A stretch of DNA of 8,179 nt, from assembly GCA_021818565.1 (NCBI GenBank), contig JAKATV010000481.1:1-8179 (forward strand), in the 5' to 3' direction. The DNA comes from Planctomycetota bacterium. Its GTDB lineage: Bacteria; Planctomycetota; Phycisphaerae; WQYP01. Shown here piece by piece: positions 1 to 5,569 of the stretch. How positions within the stretch are numbered: position 1 is the stretch's first letter; every line of letters starts with the position of its first letter. Both the position numbers and the translations under genes were made by a program. The notes beneath the pieces are model-generated. The model ran no database searches. It saw nothing but the letters and a program-made list of their open reading frames with translations, and had not been told where the DNA came from.

Positions 1-499
1 AAAATTTAATGTCAAGCACTACATCAACATTAATACAATATTTTAGTGGCTACACGCAAAAGCGAAAAACGAACGTAAGCTATTGTAAATAAAAGAGTTA
101 CGTAAAAACGATGCTGGAACATCCGTTAAAAGAACGAACTGCGCAGGTCTTTGCGAGTAACGAAACAGGATCCACGATAATCCCGTCAACATCAATCCGA
201 GGAGCGCCGACCTGAACAGGCGTTGTGGAATTGTCAGCACCCTTGAGTCCGCCATTGCGAAATCCTCGTGTTCATTTCAAGTCTGTTTCGTGATGATACG
301 GACAGCGACGTAATACGGCAACGCTTGCCTAACGAAAAGCAGTATAAGCCATGACGGTCTTTTCGTTTTGCTCTGGCACGCCGGCAGGAACCGGAAATCA
401 TGCCTACAAAATGCCTGTAGATGACGATAACTACGGACGGATGGCACAACTATGCAAACGACCAGGTGCGGCAAGACTCATAGGAGCACCGGTGGGCCG
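1..499. other. AT-richer stretch without a confident gene
   Basis: This stretch lies downstream of the toxin gene, and its left end (about 1-120) is visibly richer in A and T than the rest of the window. Apart from one doubtful small ORF at 43-255, I see no frame with family resemblance, no tRNA-like cloverleaf and no repeat array. The motif AACGAA recurs loosely (near 67, 133, 161 and 331) without regular spacing. A short stem GCCGTC/GACGGC (496-501 with 510-515) straddles the toxin stop codon but has no T-run after it. The composition change could mark the edge of acquired DNA, or simply non-coding sequence. Confidence 0.5.
43..255 (-). CDS. Doubtful small hydrophobic protein, 70 aa
   Basis: I do not recognise this protein. 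In its favour, the ATG at 255 has a good Shine-Dalgarno sequence (GAGGA on the minus strand, 263-267, 7 nt before the start). Residues about 17-31 (ALLGLMLTGLSWILF) form one plausible membrane-spanning segment, preceded by basic residues and followed by Arg/Tyr, as in a small single-pass inner-membrane protein. Against it, the C-terminal half (FIYNSLRSFFAFACSH) looks like random translation of AT-rich DNA, the length is within chance range, and other frames in the area are also open. It lies on the same strand as the toxin-antitoxin operon but 244 bp beyond the toxin stop, so it is probably not part of that module. Confidence 0.27.
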   Translation of the reverse strand: MADSRVLTIPQRLFRSALLGLMLTGLSWILFRYSQRPAQFVLLTDVPASFLRNSFIYNSLRSFFAFACSH

Positions 500-976
500 T
501 CACAGTGCGGACGGCTTGATCAGCCGGAGGTCGAGCTTGATTCGCTGTTTCGGGCCGATCGTGCAGCTTGCGAAATCGCGGTGGGCGGGATTAAGCAGGT
601 AAATCCATTCGCTGGGGACAATGACGCTGGGCAATCGCAGAACGGCTGATCTCGCGCCAGCCACCCAAGTATCGCCGATCTGTTGCACGGTGGCGGGCGA
701 AAGTGATCTGCGCCATGCCGCAGGAAGCGCAGCAGGCTCGAGGGTTGTCATGAGCGTCTGATCAAATGATACGGGGAAAATCACATAATGCCGCATAAGG
801 TCCTGGGCCTGCAGGTGCACGAGCATCTCCAGGATCGCCAGCGATATACTTCCGGTGGTGTACACCACGGCTGTGCCAGGACTGTTCCATCGCCCTCCGT
901 AGGTCTTTGCGCCACCTCCGGTGAACGCGGTGGCTGCATGCCTGGCCTTGGTGATGCGCCACGCATGGATCATCAT
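500..976 (-). CDS. RES-domain toxin of a type II toxin-antitoxin system
   Basis: This 158-residue protein is a complete RES-family toxin. Characterised members (MbcT of Mycobacterium tuberculosis, Res of Pseudomonas putida) destroy cellular NAD+, by phosphorolysis or hydrolysis. The family core is visible: GGRWNSPG (27-34), VVYTTGSISLAILEMLVHL (37-55) and LPSVIVPSEWIYLLNPAH (115-132). Candidate active-site residues are Arg29, Tyr39, Glu50 and Ser117, at the family's usual spacing. The start ATG overlaps the antitoxin stop (ATGA, 976-973), and GGAG lies 7 nt upstream inside the antitoxin gene, so translation is probably coupled. A second ATG follows immediately, so the start is uncertain by one codon. 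The length is normal for the family and there is no truncation or frameshift, so the toxin is expected to be active unless neutralised. The stop codon sits in a small stem-loop (496-515). Confidence 0.95.
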   Translation of the reverse strand: MMIHAWRITKARHAATAFTGGGAKTYGGRWNSPGTAVVYTTGSISLAILEMLVHLQAQDLMRHYVIFPVSFDQTLMTTLEPAALPAAWRRSLSPATVQQIGDTWVAGARSAVLRLPSVIVPSEWIYLLNPAHRDFASCTIGPKQRIKLDLRLIKPSAL

Positions 977-1434
977 GCGAAGACTCCGTGTTCAAGTCGG
1001 CCCATGAGGTTCTCAACTTCGCGGGCACCGACCTCCGTGGAGGCAAACTCCAGTGGAATTTCGCCGCCGAGTCCTGGCTGCGGGCTTAGCAGCCATTTGC
1101 GAGCCTCCGCCGTGTCACCCTCAAACAGGTCAATTGCCATATCGAAAATGATGGACATGCGCAACACCCGGTCCGACTCATCGGCTCGCAGCCTGCCCTG
1201 GCTTTGCCGGCGGGTCAGCGTGCGCTGCGGGATGGCCAGGCAACGGGAAACCTGCGTCCAGGGTAGGTCGGTGGTCTTCTGGAACTCGGCCAGAGTCTTA
1301 AACGGAAAGCCGGCGCGGACCTGGCGAACCGTCTTTTTCACATCGTCGCCGGCGATTCCCAGTTTGCGGGCCAAACGTATCCGATTATTGATTCCGACCT
1401 TTCCCTTGGGCACACGTTCTTTAACGGCGGACAT
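973..1434 (-). CDS. Xre/MbcA/ParS-family antitoxin (partner of RES toxin)
   Basis: This 153-residue antitoxin should bind the RES toxin through its C-terminus and repress its own promoter through an N-terminal helix-turn-helix. The middle (FKTLAEFQKTTDLPWTQVSRCL then IPQRTLTRRQSQGRL) looks like the Xre-like HTH. The C-terminal part has the hallmark toxin-binding sequence (DUF2384): FDMAIDLFEGDTAEARKWL, LGGEIPLEFA, then TEVGAREVENLMGRLEHGVFA at the very end. I chose the ATG at 1434 because AGGAG (1441-1445) lies 6 nt before it. An in-frame TTG at 1440 directly abuts that sequence and is unlikely to be used. The stop overlaps the toxin ATG by 4 nt. Antitoxin before toxin is the usual order for RES/Xre modules. 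The protein is intact at about the family's normal length. Confidence 0.95.
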   Translation of the reverse strand: MSAVKERVPKGKVGINNRIRLARKLGIAGDDVKKTVRQVRAGFPFKTLAEFQKTTDLPWTQVSRCLAIPQRTLTRRQSQGRLRADESDRVLRMSIIFDMAIDLFEGDTAEARKWLLSPQPGLGGEIPLEFASTEVGAREVENLMGRLEHGVFA

Positions 1435-1440
1435 GAGCAA

Positions 1441-1445
1441 CTCCT
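1441..1445 (-). promoter_or_regulatory. Shine-Dalgarno that fixes the antitoxin start
   Basis: AGGAG on the minus strand lies 6 nt upstream of ATG at 1434 and directly against an in-frame TTG at 1440. The spacing selects the ATG as start. Confidence 0.7.
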
Positions 1446-1450
1446 GTGTT

Positions 1451-1484
1451 AGCCATATGGCTATATTATATGCGCCACATGGCT
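1451..1484 (-). promoter_or_regulatory. Paired palindromic operator of the toxin-antitoxin operon
   Basis: A perfect 12-bp palindrome, AGCCATATGGCT (1451-1462), recurs as CGCCACATGGCT (1473-1484) with 10 of 12 bases identical and an offset of exactly 22 bp, close to two helical turns. One copy lies between the -10 box and the start codon. The other lies inside the -35/-10 spacer, so a bound repressor would block RNA polymerase. A partial third site (CCATGG, 1498-1503) is centred another 22 bp upstream. The likely ligand is the antitoxin with its toxin. The repeats are seen directly; the binding is inferred. Confidence 0.65.
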
Positions 1485-1493
1485 CCTATACAA
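1465..1493 (-). promoter_or_regulatory. Sigma-70-type promoter of the toxin-antitoxin operon
   Basis: Reading the minus strand, TTGTAT (1488-1493, a half match to the -35 consensus) is followed after 17 bp by a perfect TATAAT (1465-1470). Transcription would start near 1458, giving a short leader of about 20-25 nt before the antitoxin ATG at 1434. The two palindromic operators overlap this promoter. Confidence 0.75.
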
Positions 1494-1590
1494 CACTCCA
1501 TGGCAATTCGCCGGAAATATGCCCAGCACCCACCCATTTGGCATGCACATTCCTAAGTACGGAAAGGTATGAAGTTTTTTTGGCAAGGCT

Positions 1591-1770
1591 CTATTTGGCG
1601 GATATGAATGGAGAAAGAAGAATGTACCCCGCTTCGCCGATGACCAGCCCCACGAGAAAACCCATCACGCCAAAGGCTATGCGGATATTCCAGTACAGGT
1701 GCAGTTTATACGTGGCGACCTCGCCTCCATGCTTGGCAAGGAGAACCCCTCCGCTACATCTCGAAAAAAC
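1591..1770 (-). pseudogene. Possible small membrane-protein frame without a proper start
   Basis: An open frame of 59 codons ends at TAG (1593-1591) and has protein-like content: KLHLYWNIRIAFGVMGFLVG and onward, with a Gly-rich hydrophobic stretch from about codon 31 to 45 and a second hydrophobic patch (YILLSPFI). It contains no ATG, GTG or TTG before that membrane segment. A strong Shine-Dalgarno (CGGAGGGG) and a TTG and an ATG just downstream exist, but in another frame. One extra G in the ATGGAGG run would join that ATG to the membrane frame as MGGEVATYKLH. This suggests a frameshifted small gene, or an unusual start. It overlaps the last codons of the 211-residue upstream gene, as expected for a coupled partner. 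Chance is a real alternative because the frame is short. Confidence 0.3.
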
Positions 1771-2389
1771 TCATCTTGCCGAGCCTCGGCAAGTAAGCTT
1801 TGACCGCTTCTTGCAGGGAAACCGTTGTCACCCATCGCCATCCGCCCATACCGGAGTAGCCCATCCGCTCAACAGTAAAGGTCCTGTCGCTGGAGCGTGA
1901 AAGCGTGAACTGCAATACCGGATCATACGACTCTTCTCGCTGCGCCCGCGCTAAGGCCTCCTGCCGCTTCTGTGCGAGGTATTCGTCCACTTGATCGTCT
2001 CCCACGACTGTTCGGAGGCGGTGTAATGCGATCATTGCCAGAGTATCGGCTTGTGAACATTCGTTTTGCCGACGCGTGGTCTCTTCGGAGGTTCCATGCG
2101 GTTCGTAGATAACAATTGTGCGGTTTTTAATCTGCACGCGATAATGGGTTAACGCTAGTGTTTCAAGCTCCTTGCGAACCAGCATCTCTTCCGCCTCTGT
2201 AATAATCCGCTTACGGCGCATGCGCACGGAGACTTGGGCGTTTACGTTTTCAACAATCTCCATTCCCGGCGGAATCGCATCCAAGGCTCCCTCGCTGCTT
2301 CGGGTCATCACATAGCCGACCCTGCCGGTAGCGGTTGGCCGCAGATGCAGGTAGTAGGTTATATTTTTGCGATTAACGTAAGAGATCAC
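1754..2389 (-). CDS. Conserved hypothetical protein with YVNRKN/TYYLH motif, 211 aa
   Basis: I recognise the layout of a conserved bacterial family of unknown function but cannot assign an activity. The N-terminus (ISYVNRKNITYYLHLRPTATGRVGYVMTR) matches proteins beginning with a YVNRKG..YYLH..KTKTGK..YF-type beta-rich segment, followed by an AIPPGMEIVENVNAQVSVR segment (38-56). Residues 57-82 are highly charged, with RMRRKR then ITEAEEMLVRKELETLAL. The C-terminus (GGWRWVTTVSLQEAVKAYLPRLGKMSFFE) also matches the family's usual end. It is cytoplasmic, with no signal peptide or membrane segment. I chose GTG at 2389 because family resemblance starts there and GGAG (2398-2401) lies 8 nt upstream. 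A TTG at 2431 would add 14 residues that look like leader DNA. It is the next gene upstream of the toxin-antitoxin operon on the same strand, separated by about 320 bp, and no functional link is visible. Confidence 0.85.
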   Translation of the reverse strand: MISYVNRKNITYYLHLRPTATGRVGYVMTRSSEGALDAIPPGMEIVENVNAQVSVRMRRKRIITEAEEMLVRKELETLALTHYRVQIKNRTIVIYEPHGTSEETTRRQNECSQADTLAMIALHRLRTVVGDDQVDEYLAQKRQEALARAQREESYDPVLQFTLSRSSDRTFTVERMGYSGMGGWRWVTTVSLQEAVKAYLPRLGKMSFFEM

Positions 2390-2397
2390 CGCACACA

Positions 2398-2401
2398 CTC
2401 C
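2398..2401 (-). promoter_or_regulatory. Shine-Dalgarno selecting the GTG start at 2389
   Basis: GGAG on the minus strand lies 8 nt before GTG 2389. The alternative TTG at 2431 has no comparable sequence in front. A TATAAT box lies further upstream at 2452-2457, but no -35 box is found at a proper distance. Confidence 0.5.
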
Positions 2402-2536
2402 GACCCAGAGGGATCCGCATTTTTCAAGCAAAGAGATCCCATACCTTAGCTATTATATTTTCGTCCCGCATCAAGGCCCCTGTCAATGTGTCACTAATTT
2501 AATTCAGCCCCCCGATTGCATTCCTTTTTTTCCGCG

Positions 2537-2577
2537 TGCTGCCAAGGCCGACGGCAAAAGGCCGGCGGCAGGCAGCA
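2537..2577 (-). terminator. Strong GC-rich stem-loop after the ribD-like gene, no U-tract
   Basis: The 215-bp gap 2390-2604 contains an imperfect hairpin. The outer arms are TGCTGCC (2537-2543) with GGCAGCA (2571-2577). Inside are GCCG (2547-2550) with CGGC (2566-2569), then CGGC (2552-2555) with GCCG (2561-2564) and a loop of AAAAG. It starts 28 nt past the stop of the RibD-like gene, the last gene of the redox cluster, so it may end that transcript or protect its 3' end. There is no U-run on the exit side in either direction: seven T's (2525-2531) lie on the plus strand, which reads as A's in the minus transcript. The core also contains a 13-nt near-perfect tandem repeat (AAGGCCGACGGCA / AAGGCCGGCGGCA). 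Nothing else is seen in the gap apart from a -10-like TATAAT. Confidence 0.4.
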
Positions 2578-2604
2578 ATCAGGTTTACCATAGAAATATG
2601 TTGG

Positions 2605-3291
2605 TTAATTCACTACGCGGTAGCGCGTCCAGATGATACCGCCGGGAAGCTGCTTAATTGACTTGAGCTGAAGCGCTTTTGCTTGGCGCGATGTATGCCC
2701 AATTTCTGCGTCAAATACGCTGGGTGTGCCGATCGAACCGTCCGCAACTGGTACAACAACATGACTGATTTCATCGATGAGAGACGCTTTCAAAAACGCC
2801 CCCCACATAATCCCACCGCCATCTACGCGGATCGTTTTTATCCGGAAAAGCTTAGCCAGCTTAGTGACGGCCCTTTTCAGGTCGATGGAGGTTTTGCCGG
2901 CAAAGATATAGGACACCTGCTTTTCCCGGAGGTGTTTCAAGTACGCTGTCGAAACCGCCTCCGTCAAAACTTCAATGACATGTTCCGAAGTGACCATGTT
3001 GGAGTCCCAGAAGCATTTTCCACGCGGGTCAATCACCACGGCGTATGTTTTTGCCGAATGGCGGCCCACGAAATCCTTTTTGGGGATCGACGCATGCGCC
3101 CGGCCGAGCCGGTGAACCTTGACGCTGGAAAATTCCTGCATAGTCTTGCGGCCCACCACCCAGGCGTCTGACTTAAAAGTTTCGGCCGTGCGTTCAAATA
3201 GGCCCGCTAGATTCCGCACCGGCCAGTTGCGGGTTTGGATCCGTCCGTCAATGGAGCTAAGAATATGGGCCACGATGTACGGCTTGGTCAT
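2605..3291 (-). CDS. RibD C-terminal-domain (DHFR-like) reductase
   Basis: This 228-residue protein consists of a single RibD-C/dihydrofolate-reductase-fold domain, an NADPH-dependent reductase fold. In riboflavin synthesis this domain reduces the ribosyl side chain of the pyrimidine intermediate. Visible motifs are AHILSSIDGRIQ (8-19), AWVVGRKTM (43-51) and the glycine-rich IRVDGGGIMWGAFL (154-167) followed by LIDEISHVVVP (171-181), the usual order. The N-terminal zinc deaminase domain of full RibD is absent, and no other rib gene lies nearby, so a role in riboflavin synthesis is doubtful. Stand-alone members are often of unknown substrate. I chose ATG 3291 because the family match begins at MTKPYIV and GAGGA (3299-3303) lies 7 nt upstream. 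An in-frame TTG at 3402 would add 37 unrelated residues. It is the last gene of the run cupin-dehydrogenase-aldo/keto reductase-RibD-C, 107 bp after its neighbour. Confidence 0.9.
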   Translation of the reverse strand: MTKPYIVAHILSSIDGRIQTRNWPVRNLAGLFERTAETFKSDAWVVGRKTMQEFSSVKVHRLGRAHASIPKKDFVGRHSAKTYAVVIDPRGKCFWDSNMVTSEHVIEVLTEAVSTAYLKHLREKQVSYIFAGKTSIDLKRAVTKLAKLFRIKTIRVDGGGIMWGAFLKASLIDEISHVVVPVADGSIGTPSVFDAEIGHTSRQAKALQLKSIKQLPGGIIWTRYRVVN

Positions 3292-3298
3292 TTCAACA

Positions 3299-3303
3299 TC
3301 CTC
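3299..3303 (-). promoter_or_regulatory. Shine-Dalgarno fixing the RibD-like start
   Basis: GAGGA on the minus strand lies 7 nt before ATG 3291. It supports this start over the longer frame opening at 3402. Confidence 0.65.
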
Positions 3304-3398
3304 ATAATTCACAATTCCCTGGTGGGGCCAGGCGGCTGGTAAGTGCCGGCAGATCTGTGGCACCATAGCCTTCCCAAGCTCCGGGGCGCTTGGACACG

Positions 3399-4397
3399 TC
3401 AACGGCCAACCATTTTTTGCAGGCTTTCCGGATAGCGTGCGCCTTGAACCGGGATTTTTGATGCCGCCGTTTCCAGATCACCTATTTCGGATGGTGAAAG
3501 CTGGACCGACACGGCTCCGATATTTTCTTTCAGGCGATGCGGCTTGGTGGTGCCGGGGATGGGAACGATCCAGGGTTTTTGGAAAAGCAGCCAGGCCAAG
3601 GCAATTTGGGCAGGGGTTGCATTTTTCTGCGCTGCAAATTTTCCAATGACATCGACCAGCATCTGATTGGCCTTTCGGTTTTCTTGGCTGAAGCGTGGTA
3701 CCTTCAGGCGAAAATCATCGCCGCTGAACTTGGTGTCCGCGTTAATGGCACCTGTGAGGAAGCCTTTGCCCAAGGGACTAAATGGCACCAGACCGATCCC
3801 CAATTCTTCCAGCGTGGGCAACACTTGCGCTTCGGGTTCCCGCCACCACAGGGAATATTCGCTTTGCAGCGCGGTCACCGGCTGAACGCTGTGTGCCCGG
3901 CGAATGGTTTGCACGCCGGCTTCGGACAGGCCGAAATACTTCACCTTACCGGCTTGGATCAATTCTTTTACGGCACCCGCCACGTCTTCAATGGGCACAT
4001 TGGGATCCACACGATGTTGGTAGAGCAGATCAATCGTATCAGTCTTGAGCCGTTTGAGCGAGCCTTCCACCGCCTGCTTGATGTGCTCCGGGCGACTGTT
4101 CAAGCCCGCGGCTCCCGGACGATGGTCCGTCCCGCTTAAATCGAATCCAAACTTCGTGGCAATGACCACTTGCTTGCGGATGGGTGCCAACGCTTCACCC
4201 ACGAGTTCTTCATTGGTGAATGGGCCGTAAACTTCAGCGGTATCAAAAAATGTAATCCCCTGATTCACTGCGGATTGAATCAAGGCGATCATTTCCTGTT
4301 TGTCGGCAGCCGGCCCGAGACCAAAGCTCATGCCCATACAGCCAAGACCCAAAGCTGATACCTCTAATCCACTACCACCCAATTTGCGCGTTTGCAT
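3399..4397 (-). CDS. Aldo/keto reductase
   Basis: This 332-residue cytoplasmic NADPH-dependent oxidoreductase reduces aldehydes or ketones to alcohols. The family's catalytic tetrad is complete: Asp52 and Tyr57 in FFDTAEVYGPF (50-60), Lys82 in ATKFGFD (80-86), and His128 in YQHRVDPNVPIEDV (126-139). The start MQTRKLGGSGLEVSALGLGCMGMS and the sequences KYFGLSEA (153-160), LQSEYSLWWR (177-186), VPFSPLGKGFLTG (204-216) and the coenzyme-binding PIPGTTKPHRLKENI (279-293) are typical of the B. subtilis YhdN/IolS-like and YakC-like branches. It is full length. ATG 4397 was chosen for AGGAG (4404-4408) 6 nt upstream. Ten extra in-frame codons before it look like leader DNA. The physiological substrate cannot be read from sequence. 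It sits 72 bp after the alcohol dehydrogenase and 107 bp before the RibD-like gene, probably in one operon. Confidence 0.95.
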   Translation of the reverse strand: MQTRKLGGSGLEVSALGLGCMGMSFGLGPAADKQEMIALIQSAVNQGITFFDTAEVYGPFTNEELVGEALAPIRKQVVIATKFGFDLSGTDHRPGAAGLNSRPEHIKQAVEGSLKRLKTDTIDLLYQHRVDPNVPIEDVAGAVKELIQAGKVKYFGLSEAGVQTIRRAHSVQPVTALQSEYSLWWREPEAQVLPTLEELGIGLVPFSPLGKGFLTGAINADTKFSGDDFRLKVPRFSQENRKANQMLVDVIGKFAAQKNATPAQIALAWLLFQKPWIVPIPGTTKPHRLKENIGAVSVQLSPSEIGDLETAASKIPVQGARYPESLQKMVGR

Positions 4398-4446
4398 AAA
4401 AAACTCCTTTAAGTTACGAAATTGCACGCTGGTGTAAAAAACTCCT
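4397..4446. repeat. 12-nt exact direct repeat around the aldo/keto reductase RBS
   Basis: TAAAAAACTCCT occurs at 4397-4408 and again at 4435-4446, 38 bp apart. On the minus strand this reads AGGAGTTTTTTA. One copy is the Shine-Dalgarno plus spacer of the aldo/keto reductase. The other has the same ribosome-binding core but leads to ACA instead of ATG. It may be a local duplication or chance. Confidence 0.5.
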
Positions 4447-4449
4447 CAC

Positions 4450-4467
4450 GGCGGTTTGACTGCCGCC
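4450..4467 (-). terminator. Weak hairpin after the alcohol dehydrogenase
   Basis: GGCGG (4450-4454) pairs with CCGCC (4463-4467) around an 8-nt loop, immediately after the dehydrogenase stop codon. A run of six T's on the minus strand follows 8 nt later (4441-4436). The gap between stem and T-run is longer than in classic intrinsic terminators, so this is at best a weak attenuator between dehydrogenase and aldo/keto reductase. Confidence 0.25.
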
Positions 4468-4469
4468 AT

Positions 4470-5525
4470 CTATGCTTTCAATGAAGCCATATCAATACTG
4501 AAACGGTACTTCACATCCGATTTTAGCAGACGATCATAGGCCTCGTTGATCTTCTGAATCGGGATAATCTCCACATCGGATGTAATTTGGTGCTGGCCGC
4601 AGAAATCCAGCATTTCCTGGGTTTCGGCAATACCGCCAATGGCGGAGCCGGAGAGGCTTCTCCGGGCCATAATCAATCCAAAAGCGCTCACCGCCAGCGG
4701 CTTTTGCGGAGCGCCCACCAAGGTCAGATTGCCGTCCCGCTTGAGCAGATTAATATAGGCTGCAATATCATGGTCCGCGGAAACCGCGTCGAGAATAAAA
4801 TCAAAGCTTGATGCGTGGGCCGCCATTTCATTGGAATGGCGGGATATGACTACTTCGTCGGCCCCCAGCCGCAGGGCGTCATCTTTCTTTCCCGGTGATG
4901 TCGTAAATACCACCACATGGGCACCCAGTGCATGGGCAAACTTTACCCCCATGTGCCCCAAGCCGCCCAAGCCAACTACGCCTACTTTTTTACCCTTCGT
5001 TACGTTCCAGTGTCGCATGGGCGAATAGGTGGTAATGCCGGCACACAGCAGCGGCGCGGCCCCGGCCAAATCAAGATTTTTGGGAACGTGCAGCACAAAT
5101 CGTTGGTTTACTACCACGCTTTCCGAATAGCCGCCGTAGGTTACCGCGCCGGTGTGTTTATCGGGAAAATTGTAGGTAAGCGTCACGTTGGGGCAGAACT
5201 GCTCCAAACCCTCACGGCAGTGCGGACACGTGCCATCGGAATCGACCATGCAGCCCACGGCCGCCAGGTCACCGGCCTTAAATTTTTTCACCGCCGCGCC
5301 TACTTTAGTCACACGTCCGACAATTTCATGCCCCGGTACACAGGGGTAAACGGTGGGCATTACTTCGCTCCATTCATTACGGACCTGATGCAGATCGGAG
5401 TGGCACACGCCGCAGAAAAGAATTTCAATTTGCACATCCTGATCGGTCGGCTCTCGCCGCTGGATGGTGGTTCCGCCGAGCGCCGCAGTGGCACTGGCCG
5501 CTGAATATGCTTTTGCCTGATACAT
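4470..5525 (-). CDS. Zinc-dependent, NADP-type alcohol/aldehyde dehydrogenase (YahK-like)
   Basis: This 351-residue cytoplasmic enzyme of the medium-chain zinc dehydrogenase family closely resembles E. coli YahK and plant cinnamyl-alcohol-type enzymes, which mainly reduce aldehydes using NADPH. Catalytic zinc ligands are visible: Cys41 in FCGVCHSDLHQVR (37-49), His66/Glu67 in PCVPGHEIVGRV (61-72), and Cys161 in APLLCAGITTYSP (157-169). The nucleotide site is VGVVGLGGLGHMGVKFAHALGAHVV (181-205). The second strand ends in VFTTSPGKK, lacking an acidic residue, which favours NADP(H). The structural-zinc loop GCMVDSDGTCPHCREGLEQFC (91-111) has Cys100, Cys103 and Cys111, but Asp97 where YahK has the first Cys. 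ATG 5525 has AGGAG (5535-5539) 9 nt upstream. The gene follows the cupin by 44 bp and precedes the aldo/keto reductase by 72 bp, suggesting a common carbonyl-reduction unit. Confidence 0.95.
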   Translation of the reverse strand: MYQAKAYSAASATAALGGTTIQRREPTDQDVQIEILFCGVCHSDLHQVRNEWSEVMPTVYPCVPGHEIVGRVTKVGAAVKKFKAGDLAAVGCMVDSDGTCPHCREGLEQFCPNVTLTYNFPDKHTGAVTYGGYSESVVVNQRFVLHVPKNLDLAGAAPLLCAGITTYSPMRHWNVTKGKKVGVVGLGGLGHMGVKFAHALGAHVVVFTTSPGKKDDALRLGADEVVISRHSNEMAAHASSFDFILDAVSADHDIAAYINLLKRDGNLTLVGAPQKPLAVSAFGLIMARRSLSGSAIGGIAETQEMLDFCGQHQITSDVEIIPIQKINEAYDRLLKSDVKYRFSIDMASLKA

Positions 5526-5569
5526 GTTTAAATACTCCTGTTTTCATGACAGTCTGATACATTTTACAC

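Noticed and set aside
496..515. Stem GCCGTC/GACGGC at the toxin stop as an intrinsic terminator
   Set aside because: Only six base pairs, it overlaps the coding end, and no T-run follows in the direction of transcription.
788..1900. Long 370-codon plus-strand ORF across the toxin-antitoxin region
   Set aside because: It is antisense to the well-supported toxin, antitoxin and part of the 211-residue gene, and its composition (many Pro, Ser, Arg) is typical of a shadow frame. No family resemblance was seen.
2452..2486. TTGACA (2481-2486) with TATAAT (2452-2457) as promoter for the 211-residue gene
   Set aside because: Both boxes match well, but the spacer is 23 bp, too long for a sigma-70 promoter. 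Only the -10 box is kept as a remark.
3292..3402. RibD-like protein starting at TTG 3402
   Set aside because: The 37 extra residues do not resemble the family, and ATG 3291 has a well-placed Shine-Dalgarno.
3537..4139. 200-codon plus-strand ORF
   Set aside because: Antisense shadow of the aldo/keto reductase with no recognisable domain.
4917..5504. 195-codon plus-strand ORF
   Set aside because: Antisense shadow of the alcohol dehydrogenase, whose own frame carries all zinc and cofactor motifs.
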